From Ignavibacteria bacterium (GTDB lineage Bacteria > Bacteroidota > Ignavibacteria > Tepidaquicellales > Tepidaquicellaceae), in the NCBI GenBank assembly GCA_019694675.1, contig JAIBBK010000087.1:1-64000 (forward strand): a stretch of DNA of 64,000 nt, given 5' to 3'. Position 1 is the first letter of the stretch. Each line of letters opens with the position of its first letter. Positions 1 to 8,892 of the stretch are shown here, piece after piece. Position numbers and translations under genes: made by a program. The notes beneath the pieces were generated by a model. The model did not search any database, was not told the DNA's origin, and saw nothing but the letters and a program-made list of their open reading frames with translations.

Positions 1-940
1 TGATGAAGGTCCGGCCGATGATCTTTCGTTTCTCCTCAGGATCCGTCACACCTTTCAGTTTCTTCAGAAACAGATCCGAAGCATCCACCAGTTCAAGGTT
101 GATCTTGAAATTCTTTCTGAACAGATCAACGACCTTCCTGCTTTCGTCTTTCCTCATGAGGCCGTTGTCAATATGAATGCAAATCAGATCCTTGCCAACA
201 GAGGATGAAGCAAGCACCGCCGCCACTGAAGAATCAACTCCCCCGCTCAAGGCGCAAATGATCTTGCTTCCGGCGGCTGTCTTCCTGATCTCGTCAATCT
301 TGCTTTCTATGAAGGATGCCGGTTTGAACAGATTTCTGACACCGCATATGCCGAAGGCAAAGTTACGGAGAATTGTCCTGCCGTACTGTGTGTGTTCAAC
401 CTCCGGATGAAACTGAAGTCCGTAAACCGAACTGCGGGAGTTTTCGAAACTGCAAAGCACACCGTTGCTGCTTCTTGATGTTTCTGCAAAACCCTGCGGA
501 AGCCGGTCGATGGAGTCTCCATGGCTCATCCAAACTGTAAGGCCTGCGGGAACATCCCTCAGCAGAGTTCCCTTTTTGCTGACCCTTATCTTTGTATTTC
601 CGTATTGTCTTTCCTTTGATCTGTGAAGCTTTCCGCCGAACATGCGGCATAGGAGCTGGAGTCCGTAACAGATCCCGAGTACAGGGATCTTCAGACCGGC
701 AAGCTTAGTGAGAGTCTCGCGGGACAACTCAGGAGCATCTTTCGAAAGCACGCTTGAAGGACCTCCGGAAAGTATGACGCCTTTCAGCACATGATTGTCG
801 GTCCTACCGAGGAATTTGTTCAGGTCAATATTATAAGGGTGAATTTCACAGTAAACTTTTTGCTCTCTGAGTCTTCTTGCTATCAGCTGAGTGTACTGCG
901 ATCCGAAATCAAGTATTAAAATAGTGTCGAGTTCTTTCAT
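1..940 (-). CDS. guaA: GMP synthase (glutamine-hydrolysing), C-terminus cut by window edge
   Basis: Converts XMP to GMP with glutamine and ATP, the last step of guanine nucleotide synthesis in the cytoplasm. I translated the minus strand from the ATG at 940-938; the frame stays open to base 1, giving 313 of the usual 510 or so residues. The class I glutamine amidotransferase domain comes first, with nucleophile Cys91 in GICYG and the His178/Glu180 pair in LQFHPE. The ATP-pyrophosphatase P-loop SGGVDSS follows at about 232-238. The dimerisation domain lies outside the window. The start is only 2 bases after the stop of the sugar kinase gene, so the two are probably co-transcribed. Family assignment is secure. 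Confidence 0.96.
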   Translation of the reverse strand, partial: MKELDTILILDFGSQYTQLIARRLREQKVYCEIHPYNIDLNKFLGRTDNHVLKGVILSGGPSSVLSKDAPELSRETLTKLAGLKIPVLGICYGLQLLCRMFGGKLHRSKERQYGNTKIRVSKKGTLLRDVPAGLTVWMSHGDSIDRLPQGFAETSRSSNGVLCSFENSRSSVYGLQFHPEVEHTQYGRTILRNFAFGICGVRNLFKPASFIESKIDEIRKTAAGSKIICALSGGVDSSVAAVLASSSVGKDLICIHIDNGLMRKDESRKVVDLFRKNFKINLELVDASDLFLKKLKGVTDPEEKRKIIGRTFI

Positions 941-942
941 CG

Positions 943-1875
943 CTAAAGTATTTTCCTCTCCCTGAACTTTCCCGCCGCAATCAGTACGGCTCCGAATGCT
1001 GGTGAATTCATGCGCTTAACAACCTTCATCAATCCAGTTTTCCTGATCCTGTTCTTCAGTTTCTTTGAGAGCAGATTATCATTTTCAATAATGCTTCCCG
1101 TGAAAGCCAATTCAAACTGAGACTTAACCCGGGAAATTCTGATGAATGTTTCTATGTGCCACATAAGCCCGTCAACGGCCTCGTCGATTATCCGTTTGCT
1201 GAGTGAACAGCCATTTGCGGCTGACTGAAGAACAACCGGAGCTATCGACTGGATCGCGAAGTCTTTTCGGAAAATGTGAGAGTTGATGTTTGATCTGTTG
1301 ATTGAAAACTCCTTAGATATACTACGAGACAGGACGCTGATTCCTGAGCCGTTCTTCTTTTCGTCATATTCTCTTGAGATCAGATTGAGAGCCCTTCTGC
1401 CAATCCAAAAGCCGCTACCCTCATCACCGATCATTCTTCCCCAGCCACCCACTCTGTAGAGTTTGCCATTGGCGAGTCCGTACAATACTGAGCCTGTCCC
1501 GCTGATCAAGATTGCACCCTCACCGCCCCCGAATGAACCGGCGAGCGCCGTCATTGCATCGGTTGTTACTTTTGTTCGGACTCCAGTCAATGAAGTCAGG
1601 GCACTTGATATTGCATTCCTGTCACTGCCTTCTCTTGCTCCTGCGGCACCTACACAAATCCGGATGCAGTCAGACAAATTTCTGCGCGCTTTTCTCATTT
1701 CACGCAGGATGCATTGTGCAACATCATTAGAGAATTTCCGGGCTCCGGCAACTGAATAATGTGTGCTTTTATACTTCCCGGACGAAATAATACGAAGCTG
1801 ACTGTCTGCCAACAGAACTTCACATTTTGTACCACCAGAATCTATGCCTGCATAGAACCCCTTATCGCTTTTCAT
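943..1875 (-). CDS. BadF/BadG/BcrA/BcrD-type ATPase, probable N-acetylglucosamine kinase
   Basis: A sugar kinase-like protein of the ASKHA fold, about 310 residues. Seen in the sequence: the N-terminal phosphate loop GIDSGGTKCE, a second nucleotide-binding loop ISGTGSVLYG, and the motif GGWGRMIGDEGSGFWIGRR that is typical of the BadF/eukaryotic-type GlcNAc kinase family. The family phosphorylates GlcNAc or related amino sugars for cell-wall recycling; the substrate here is inferred. A TTG at 1884 in the same frame could add three residues; I chose the ATG at 1875. The gene lies directly upstream of guaA with 2 bases between them, and downstream of the 79-bp repeat array, which therefore forms or overlaps its leader region. 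Confidence 0.8.
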   Translation of the reverse strand: MKSDKGFYAGIDSGGTKCEVLLADSQLRIISSGKYKSTHYSVAGARKFSNDVAQCILREMRKARRNLSDCIRICVGAAGAREGSDRNAISSALTSLTGVRTKVTTDAMTALAGSFGGGEGAILISGTGSVLYGLANGKLYRVGGWGRMIGDEGSGFWIGRRALNLISREYDEKKNGSGISVLSRSISKEFSINRSNINSHIFRKDFAIQSIAPVVLQSAANGCSLSKRIIDEAVDGLMWHIETFIRISRVKSQFELAFTGSIIENDNLLSKKLKNRIRKTGLMKVVKRMNSPAFGAVLIAAGKFRERKIL

Positions 1876-1984
1876 GTCCGGCAAAGTATCAATATTACCT
1901 GAGAATATAAACGGCCTTTGGTTTTCCTCATGCTTGTTTCAGGTTTTTGATATGAAAGTATTCCGGATTGAATCAAGAAGCATA

Positions 1985-2853
1985 CTCCCGCAGATTGCGC
2001 GGACGGTCGCTGATCGGAGATCCGCGTTGAACTTTGCATCGGCTGAAAATTGCTGTAGGCATGCTCCCGCAGATTGCGCGGACGGTCGCTGATCGGCAAG
2101 CCGGATTGAACTTTGCATCGGCTGAAAATTGCTGTAGGCATGCTCCCGCAGATTGCGCGGACGGGCGCTGACCGGAGATCCGGGTTGAACTTTGCATCGG
2201 TCGAAAATTGCCGGAGGGATGCTCCCGCAGATTGCGCGGACGGTCGGTGATCGAAGATCAGGGTTGAACTTTGCATCGGCTGATAATTGCATGAGTGATG
2301 CTCCCGCAGATTGCGCGGACGGTCGCTGACCGGAGATCCGGGTTGAACTTTGCATCGGCTGATAATTGCCGGAGAGATGCTCCCGCAGATTGCGCGGGCG
2401 GACGCAGATCGGAGATCCGGATTGAACTTTGCATCGGCTGATAATTGCCGTAGGCATGCTCCCGCAGATTGCGCGGACGGGCGCTGATCGGCAATCCGGA
2501 TTGAACTTTGCATCGGCTGATAATTGCATGAGTGATGCTCCCGCAGATTGCGCCGACAGGCGCTGACCGGAGATCCGGGTTGAACTTTGCATCGGCTGAT
2601 GATTGAATGAGTGATACTCCCGCAGATTGCGCCGACAGGCGCTGACCGGAGATCCGGGTTGAACTTTGCATCGGCTGATAATTGCCGGAGAGATGCTCCC
2701 GCAGATTGCGCAGATTGCCGCAGATCTGAATTCTGCATTACACTATTCATCGGCCGCTATTTACCGGGGGCAAATTCCCGCTAATCACGCGATTGCAGCT
2801 GACCTGTTGGTGGAGATATGAAGTGCCATTACTTCGCTTTGTCAATTGAAATT
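1985..2853. repeat. Tandem array, exact 79-bp period, 9 good units plus 2 decayed ones
   Basis: Units begin at 1985, 2064, 2143, 2222, 2301, 2380, 2459, 2538 and 2617, each 79 bases long without a single indel. A tenth (2696) and an eleventh (2775) keep the phase but are heavily mutated. Two 16-base blocks do not vary in the nine good units: ctcccgcagattgcgc (unit bases 1-16) and ttgaactttgcatcgg (43-58). Between them lie variable stretches of 26 and 21 bases. The last of these carries an 8-base cassette taken from a small set (ccggagag, ctgtaggc, ccgtaggc, catgagtg, aatgagtg). Several units carry the dyad CCGGA-GA-TCCGG. The minus strand of the unit has no stop in any frame, so long spurious ORFs cover the array; 79 is not a multiple of 3. 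It fills almost all of the gap between the kinase gene and the sigma-factor gene. Function unknown. Confidence 0.93.
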
Positions 2854-2922
2854 CAGAATCCATTGGTTTAACTTTTCCGCCATGAATCATCATCTCTCCT
2901 CCTTACATTTCTGCATCCTTAG

Positions 2923-3534
2923 ATGAATCAGGATAATTTTCAGCCTCTTCCGGGCAAATCGAAGGCAGAGGATCTTGTCCTTATTGAAGAAGCCCTTGGC
3001 GGTAAGCAATCTTCTTATGAGAGGCTGATGAAGAAATATTATCCTCTCATATACAACCTTGTTTACAGGATGATCTCGAGAAAGGAAGATGTGGAGGACT
3101 TGACTCAGGAGGCATTTATCAAAGCATTTCACTCACTTCAGAATTTTGACAGGCAGTTTGCATTTTCAACCTGGCTATTTAAGATTGCTACGAACAACGC
3201 AATTGATTACCTGAGGAAGAAGAAACTTTCCACATTCTCCATTGATAAGGATTTTGACAACGAAGAAAGCGACATGAAGTTTGAGATTCCCGATGATGAG
3301 TACAAGCCCGACAGAATACTCATGGATGACCAGATGAGGGCAGTGCTTGATGAAGCAATAGAATCCCTTCCTCCGAAATACAAACAGGTGATAGTGATGA
3401 GGCATAAGCAGGAGAAAGAATACGAGGAGATCGCCCAGGAACTCGGGATACCGCTTGGCACGGTCAAGGCACATATCTTCCGCGGAAGAGAGATGCTCAA
3501 CAAGTTTCTGAAGGACAAGATAAAGCAATATTAA
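2923..3534 (+). CDS. ECF-type RNA polymerase sigma factor (sigma-70 family)
   Basis: Directs RNA polymerase to a special promoter set. It has 203 residues, the size of an ECF sigma factor. Region 2 is at about residues 40-100, with the core sequence EDVEDLTQEAFIKAF and the aromatic-rich FSTWLFKIATNNAIDYLR. Region 4 is at about 150-195, with LPPKYKQVIVMRH and the helix-turn-helix EIAQELGIPLGTVKAHIFRG. There is no region 1 or 3. No anti-sigma gene adjoins it; mutS follows 39 bases downstream on the same strand. A link to the PorX protein encoded at 12152 is conceivable, because PorX acts with an ECF sigma factor in Porphyromonas, but nothing in this sequence proves it. Confidence 0.93.
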   Translation: MNQDNFQPLPGKSKAEDLVLIEEALGGKQSSYERLMKKYYPLIYNLVYRMISRKEDVEDLTQEAFIKAFHSLQNFDRQFAFSTWLFKIATNNAIDYLRKKKLSTFSIDKDFDNEESDMKFEIPDDEYKPDRILMDDQMRAVLDEAIESLPPKYKQVIVMRHKQEKEYEEIAQELGIPLGTVKAHIFRGREMLNKFLKDKIKQY

Positions 3535-3573
3535 AGAGCTTTAAGCAGGAAGAATAATCAGACAAGGACACTT

Positions 3574-6210
3574 ATGAAGAATGAAACGCCATTGATGAAG
3601 CAATACAGGAACATCAAGGAGAAGTATCCGGAAACTGTTCTGCTTTTCAGGATGGGGGACTTCTTTGAGACCTTTGAAGACGACGCACTGATCACTTCGA
3701 AGGTCCTTGGCATAACACTTACAAAGCGCGCAAACGGCGCAGCTTCAGACGTACCTCTGGCCGGCTTTCCCCACCATGCCCTTGACACATATCTTCCCAA
3801 ACTTGTTCGCGCCGGATTCCGTGTGGCAATCTGCGAACAGCTCGAAGATCCGAAAATGGCAAAGGGCATTGTGAAGCGCGATGTCATTGAAGTCGTAACG
3901 CCCGGTGCGAACTTTTCCGAGAAGATACTCGACCACAAGTCGAACAATTTTCTCGCCTCGGTCTTCATCAGGGAAAACGTGTGCGGCTTTTCTTTTTGTG
4001 ACGTTTCAACCGGTGAATTTGCGGCATCGGAGCTCCATGTGACGGCCCTTCCGTCATTGCTGGATATGATAAATCCTTCGGAGGTGCTCATATCAAAACG
4101 TGATAAGGAAAAGACTTACAAAGTCATGAGATTTGACCCTGACGCGGCATTCAGCGAGTCATCGAAGAAGTTCATAGTTACAAAAGTGGATGACTGGGTT
4201 TTCAATGCGGATTATGCAAGAGAGATACTTACAGGACATTTCGGAACTCATTCACTCAAAGGATTCGGAATCGATCACATGCACGAAGGCATAATAGCTG
4301 CCGGCAGTGTGTTAAACTATCTGAACGAAACTCAGAAGAACAACCTTCCTCACATAAGAAAGATCTATAATTACGACTACACCGATTACATTATTCTCGA
4401 TCCTTCAACAAAGAGAAACCTGGAAATAACATCTTCAATCACAGAAGGAGCAAGGGAAGGCACGCTTATCTCGGTGCTTGACAACACTCAAACAGCAATG
4501 GGCGGAAGGCTGATGAAGAAGTGGATCTCAAGGCCTTTGAGAAAGCTCAATGAAATTCAGAGCAGGCACGAAGCGGTAAATGAACTTCTTGAGGGCAGAA
4601 ACGAGCGGAAGAATCTGTGTGAAGAGCTTCGTTCCGTTGCAGATCTTGAGCGGCTGATTTCAAAGATATCCACGGGCAGGGCTGTTCCGAGGGATTATGT
4701 TCAGCTCAAGGTTTCCCTTGTCAGGATCATTGAGATAAAGAAGCGTCTGGAGCAGTTCAGGTCCGGACTTCTTGCGCAGGTCCGCGAAAACCTCAGCGAG
4801 CCGGAAGAGCTCATCATAAGAATTGAGAAATGCATCAACGAGAACTTCATAAGCGGGATCGACAAATACGGAGTGATCAACAAGGGATATGACGCGGCTC
4901 TTGACGAGATCAAAGACATACTCATTAACGGCAGGACATGGATGGAGAATTTTCAAAGCCGCGAGAGAAAGAGGACTGGGATCAATTCGCTCAAGGTTGA
5001 CTTCAACAAAGTGTTCGGATACTATGTGGAGATCACCAAAGCGAACCTTGACAAGGCACCGCAGGATTATGTGAGAAAACAGACTCTTGTGAATGCCGAG
5101 AGATTCATCACGGAAGAACTGAAGCAATACGAAGAGAAGATCCTGAATGCCGAAGAGAGGATCAGCGCTATCGAATCCAGGATACTGCTTGAGCTAAGAG
5201 AATTCGCACTGTCATATACAGAGGAGATACAAAAGAATGCAACCGGTGTTGCGGTATTGGATTCTCTGCTCAGTTATGCAAATGTCTCTGAAGCATACAA
5301 CTACAAAATGCCCGAGATGAACGAGTCTGACGAGATCGAAGTGATCGAAGGCAGGCATCCGGTCATTGAAAGACTTCTTCCGGCAGGAGAGAAATATGTT
5401 GCTAACGATCTGAGGGCAGACACATCAGATAAGCAGATACTGATAATCACCGGTCCGAATATGAGCGGAAAGTCAAGTTACCTAAGGCAAACAGGGCTGA
5501 TAGTACTGCTTGCACAGATCGGGTGCTTTGTTCCCGCGAGGAGTGCAAAACTTGGAATAGTTGACAAAATCTTCACGCGTGTCGGCGCTTCCGACAACAT
5601 CTCCAAAGGTGAGAGTACGTTTCTGGTGGAAATGCATGAGGCGGCCAATATACTCAACAATGCAACTTCAAAGAGTCTGATACTTCTTGATGAAATAGGA
5701 AGAGGAACAAGCACTTATGACGGTATCTCAATAGCGTGGGCAATGACGGAATATCTTCATGAGAATCCGCGTGTCCGTGCGAAGACTTTGTTTGCCACTC
5801 ACTACCACGAGCTGAACGCCCTTGCTGACAAGTATCCGAGGATAAAGAACCTGAGGGTGGAAGTTAGGGAGTACAACGACAAGGTGATCTTTCTGAGGAA
5901 GATCACTGAAGGAACGGCTGACCACAGTTACGGAATACAGGTTGCTCAAATGGCCGGACTTCCCGAAGCAGTTACAAAGCGCGCGAAGGAGATTCTCCGC
6001 GCGCTCGAAGACAGAGAATACAGAAGGAAGCTGAAAGATGAGTTTCAGATCAACCTGTTTGAAGCAGCCCTTGAAGAGAGCGGTGAAGCCGCTCCTGACG
6101 GGAGATTGACGGAACTGCTGGACCGGATCCGGTCAATAGACCTCAATACAACCACGCCCATAGAAGCGATCAACTTCATCAAAATACTTCAGGACGATTT
6201 CAGGGGGTGA
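3574..6210 (+). CDS. mutS: DNA mismatch repair protein MutS
   Basis: Recognises mismatches and small loops in newly made DNA and recruits MutL. It is full length at 878 residues. The N-terminal mismatch-binding domain has the Phe-x-Glu site in FRMGDFFETF (about 25-35). The clamp region includes NKVFGYYVEITKAN. The C-terminal ABC ATPase has Walker A GPNMSGKSSYLRQ, Walker B LLDEIGRGTSTYDG and the histidine loop ATHYHEL. The start ATG at 3574 is preceded by aagga at a suitable distance. The stop at 6210 meets the end of the convergent gene at 6211 with no spacer and no visible terminator. Confidence 0.98.
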   Translation: MKNETPLMKQYRNIKEKYPETVLLFRMGDFFETFEDDALITSKVLGITLTKRANGAASDVPLAGFPHHALDTYLPKLVRAGFRVAICEQLEDPKMAKGIVKRDVIEVVTPGANFSEKILDHKSNNFLASVFIRENVCGFSFCDVSTGEFAASELHVTALPSLLDMINPSEVLISKRDKEKTYKVMRFDPDAAFSESSKKFIVTKVDDWVFNADYAREILTGHFGTHSLKGFGIDHMHEGIIAAGSVLNYLNETQKNNLPHIRKIYNYDYTDYIILDPSTKRNLEITSSITEGAREGTLISVLDNTQTAMGGRLMKKWISRPLRKLNEIQSRHEAVNELLEGRNERKNLCEELRSVADLERLISKISTGRAVPRDYVQLKVSLVRIIEIKKRLEQFRSGLLAQVRENLSEPEELIIRIEKCINENFISGIDKYGVINKGYDAALDEIKDILINGRTWMENFQSRERKRTGINSLKVDFNKVFGYYVEITKANLDKAPQDYVRKQTLVNAERFITEELKQYEEKILNAEERISAIESRILLELREFALSYTEEIQKNATGVAVLDSLLSYANVSEAYNYKMPEMNESDEIEVIEGRHPVIERLLPAGEKYVANDLRADTSDKQILIITGPNMSGKSSYLRQTGLIVLLAQIGCFVPARSAKLGIVDKIFTRVGASDNISKGESTFLVEMHEAANILNNATSKSLILLDEIGRGTSTYDGISIAWAMTEYLHENPRVRAKTLFATHYHELNALADKYPRIKNLRVEVREYNDKVIFLRKITEGTADHSYGIQVAQMAGLPEAVTKRAKEILRALEDREYRRKLKDEFQINLFEAALEESGEAAPDGRLTELLDRIRSIDLNTTTPIEAINFIKILQDDFRG

Positions 6211-6738
6211 TCATTTTCTTTTTTTCTTTCCCTGCTTTTTCATTATCCTCTCTCCGGTAACTGCATCAAGCTTGAACTGCGCTGCTCCGCCCTTTGTAAA
6301 CATCCAGAAATGATACTGCATCCCGGATTTGGCTTCAACCAGCTTCCACTTAAGCGCCCTGCTGCCCGCGACAGATTCCGCAGATTTCCTCGCCTCGGAA
6401 AAGCTGACCAGGTCTTTGCCGGGGATCACTTCATAATCAAAAGGCCCTTCGTCGTCAGTGATCTCCAGCACGGAATTTTTTTCAGGATCAACATGCATCC
6501 TCAGCTCTCCGCCTGAATTTGTGATTAGAACAACGAGCCAGTAAACTCTTTCTTTTGAAAATCTTTTTTCCGCCTTGACGATGTCTCCATCCACGGCAGA
6601 AAGAGAAGTCTCTATCACCGAAAGGATCTCAGGATCTACGGAACCGGGGTCTTTGAAAACGGTGTCGCGAACGGATGAACTCTGTGCGGAGAGGGTGGAT
6701 AGGAAAACGAATGCCAAACTCAACAATGTCCTGTTCAT
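6211..6738 (-). CDS. Secreted PepSY-like protein of unknown function
   Basis: 175 residues with an N-terminal signal peptide (MNRTLLSLAFVFLSTLSAQS). Two similar segments follow, each with an alpha-helix and a three-strand pattern that resembles PepSY repeats: about residues 35-100 (ILSVIETSLSAVDGDIVKAE) and 105-170 (SFSEARKSAESVAGSR, ending FKLDAVTGERIM). PepSY domains are usually found in secreted or membrane-bound proteins and may modulate peptidases; the role here is unknown. The C-terminus is lysine-rich (KKQGKKKRK). It is convergent with mutS, with no bases between the two stop codons. No operon partner is evident. Confidence 0.6.
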   Translation of the reverse strand: MNRTLLSLAFVFLSTLSAQSSSVRDTVFKDPGSVDPEILSVIETSLSAVDGDIVKAEKRFSKERVYWLVVLITNSGGELRMHVDPEKNSVLEITDDEGPFDYEVIPGKDLVSFSEARKSAESVAGSRALKWKLVEAKSGMQYHFWMFTKGGAAQFKLDAVTGERIMKKQGKKKRK

Positions 6739-6906
6739 AAGTGTGTCTTAATTTAACCATACAATCCGCGCAAATAAAACTACTGAAAGCGAAATATTAC
6801 AGACAATTTTTCAGCCTCAATTCACGAAATGAATTACGAAGCAAAGATCATGATTTGTTTGTTGCTGATCCACTCATGCATTCCGTTACGGGGAATGATT
6901 GCCTTA

Positions 6907-7401
6907 CTATTTCTTTCTTGGGATCGAAAGTGACGTCCACTGGTCACCGGCACGGTGCCTTGCTATATAAGCGATCTGGCCGATATGATATCCGATGTGA
7001 GTGAGCTGTCTGTTTATTGCTTCGATCACTGTATGAGGTTCATTCCTGATCGTCACCGTCTTGCCCAGATCTTCGCTTTTCAGAGATTCAAGTGTTTCAA
7101 AAAGCCGCTTCCATCCCGACTCCCACCGCATGAGTATATCGTCCTTATCAGTGTAGAATATCCTCTCAAACTCCTCATCCCTCTTACGCCATTCCTTTTC
7201 ACCGTCAGTTGAGAGAAAATCCGTCCAGCGTGAATGCATGTTGCCGCTGATGTGCCTTATGATTATCGCCACGCTGTTTGATTCATCATCCGGCTGCCAG
7301 AAGAAGTCCTCATCCCTTATCTGCTTCACTGCCCTTTCTCCAAGGTCCTTCAGTTTCCTGAATTCCTTAATCGCACTGCTTAAGTAATTTTCCCCGTTCA
7401 T
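6907..7401 (-). CDS. DinB-fold protein (DUF1572-like)
   Basis: 164 residues predicted to form the four-helix DinB/YfiT fold. The spaced histidines that bind a metal in this superfamily are visible: IIRHISGNMHSRW near residue 50 and HIGYHIGQIAYIARH near 140-150. DUF1572 proteins are soluble, and a few DinB relatives are thiol transferases or isomerases, but the substrate cannot be read from the sequence. The gene lies 35 bases downstream of the lptA-like gene on the same strand and may be read through from it. The 168 bases between this stop and the start of the PepSY-like gene contain nothing I recognise. Confidence 0.75.
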   Translation of the reverse strand: MNGENYLSSAIKEFRKLKDLGERAVKQIRDEDFFWQPDDESNSVAIIIRHISGNMHSRWTDFLSTDGEKEWRKRDEEFERIFYTDKDDILMRWESGWKRLFETLESLKSEDLGKTVTIRNEPHTVIEAINRQLTHIGYHIGQIAYIARHRAGDQWTSLSIPRKK

Positions 7402-7436
7402 TTAATATATATTGAGTGTTTTGGATTGCCGGCATC

Positions 7437-8888
7437 TCAGAATGCCCTGTTAACCTTTCTTTCCGGGATGTCCTCCCTTAGAATGAAGCCCGGAAGAAGC
7501 TGTTCATACCTGCCGATGAGCTGTTCCGGAATGTAATCTCCTTTAGGACCGCCTGTAACTTTTATACGGACGACCTTCTGATCCTTGTCAAAATAAATAA
7601 ACAGTTTTAATCCCTCAATTCTGTTCATTCCGTTCGCACTTTCTTTTTCATACATGAAATAGATGCTTCTTGCTTCACCTTCAACTTCAATTGCCGAGAT
7701 CTTATCGTCAGCAAAATCTATCGTGATGCTTCTTCCGCTTATCTGATCATACCTCTTCGAAAAGCGAAGATCGGAGTTCTTTGAAACGGCAAATGACAGC
7801 TTTGAATTTTTTGCTCCGGGAACCCTTTCCGCGACTATCTTTTTGAGCTTCTTTTCCGGAAACTCCGCATAGATCGAATCGGCTGTAAGCTGAAGTTCAT
7901 CCTGCCACACAACAGGTTCTCTGACAAGCACTATGATCCCGGCATCTCTGAAGTAAAGAGCCTCTCCGGACTTTGAAAGAAACCGTCCCCTTATAATTTC
8001 AACTTCACCTGAAGCCACATACTTTTCTACACTGTCGCGGAATGCTGTCATTGTATCGCACGCAATGAAAGTAGTGTCTTTGCCGTTCTCTTCAACCTGT
8101 ACAAGGAAAGCATCTCCTGCAAGCGTGGTGACCTTTCTGCTGCCATAGTTCTCAAGCCATTTACCGAATATCCGCGAATTGTTTCCCGGGCTGTTGATCT
8201 CCACATTCCCGTATGCAACGGATCTTCTTTCATTTGAATAGCTTACAGCAGTGTCTGATGTGATGATCGTGGAGTCACTGTCTATCCTTACATTGCCCCT
8301 CGCATACGTCCTGCCTTCACGGCTGAAAAAGTCAATTTCATCCGCTTTCACAACAGCAGAATCAGTAACAACAACAACATCGCCCTTTGCATAGGACTCT
8401 TCCGTGTTGCGAAGATAAATCAGCTCTTCCGATGTGATCCTGTAACCGGGATTGACAATAATAACATCTCCCTTAAAAAAAGCTTTCGCATCATTGAATG
8501 TGTAGACGCCGTTGTCCGAACGGAGCGTTGCGTTCGGGTCCCTGAGTGTTACATTTCCGCTGCAGACAGCTCTGCGTTCATCTCCGTAATAAATTGCCTT
8601 GTTTGTCAGAAGAGTAAGCGTGTCCTGATAGATCTTTACGTTACCGGTGAGTTCAACCATGTTGGATGAAATGAACTGTGTGGCATTATTGCAATAGACT
8701 TTGACATTTCCCTGCACAAACTCCACATCACCCTTTGCCTCTCTTACGCTCTGCCCGTCAACTATCTTACCGGTAAGTTCTTTTGCATTTTTCAGTTCGA
8801 TCTTCTCCTGAGCATTCAACCTGCCGGCAATTGCGACGGCAGCAATGACAAGAATTGAGATCAGGAATCTGACTGCAGAAGAGTTCAT
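7437..8888 (-). CDS. OstA/LptA-like LPS transport protein, long form
   Basis: 483 residues with a signal peptide (about 1-26, ending RLNAQ). The mature part is a long series of short beta-strand repeats of the OstA/LptA type, such as GDVEFVQGNVKVYCNNA, LTGNVKIYQDTLTL and CSGNVTLRDPNATLRSDNG. These build the beta-jellyroll groove that carries LPS across the periplasm. Classical LptA has under 200 residues; Bacteroidota often have this longer form, which may bridge to LptD. It starts 4 bases after the lptC stop, and kdsD precedes lptC, so the three genes form an LPS operon transcribed leftward. I leave the symbol blank because the long form could instead be described as an OstA-like protein. 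Confidence 0.85.
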   Translation of the reverse strand: MNSSAVRFLISILVIAAVAIAGRLNAQEKIELKNAKELTGKIVDGQSVREAKGDVEFVQGNVKVYCNNATQFISSNMVELTGNVKIYQDTLTLLTNKAIYYGDERRAVCSGNVTLRDPNATLRSDNGVYTFNDAKAFFKGDVIIVNPGYRITSEELIYLRNTEESYAKGDVVVVTDSAVVKADEIDFFSREGRTYARGNVRIDSDSTIITSDTAVSYSNERRSVAYGNVEINSPGNNSRIFGKWLENYGSRKVTTLAGDAFLVQVEENGKDTTFIACDTMTAFRDSVEKYVASGEVEIIRGRFLSKSGEALYFRDAGIIVLVREPVVWQDELQLTADSIYAEFPEKKLKKIVAERVPGAKNSKLSFAVSKNSDLRFSKRYDQISGRSITIDFADDKISAIEVEGEARSIYFMYEKESANGMNRIEGLKLFIYFDKDQKVVRIKVTGGPKGDYIPEQLIGRYEQLLPGFILREDIPERKVNRAF

Positions 8889-8892
8889 CGGC

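Noticed and set aside
2020..2700. Promoter in each repeat unit (TTGAAC ... TAATTG)
   Set aside because: The spacing of 14 bases fits neither sigma-70 nor the Bacteroidota form; it recurs only because the repeat recurs.
1872..2750. Repeat protein gene on the minus strand
   Set aside because: The period of 79 bases is not a multiple of three, all three frames are equally open, and substitutions show no codon pattern.
1985..2774. CRISPR array
   Set aside because: The parts between conserved blocks are of unequal length (26 and 21 bases) and are reused among units rather than unique, and no cas gene is near.
6741..7004. 87-codon plus-strand ORF between the PepSY-like and DinB genes
   Set aside because: Half of it is antisense to the DinB gene, with no family resemblance or ribosome site.
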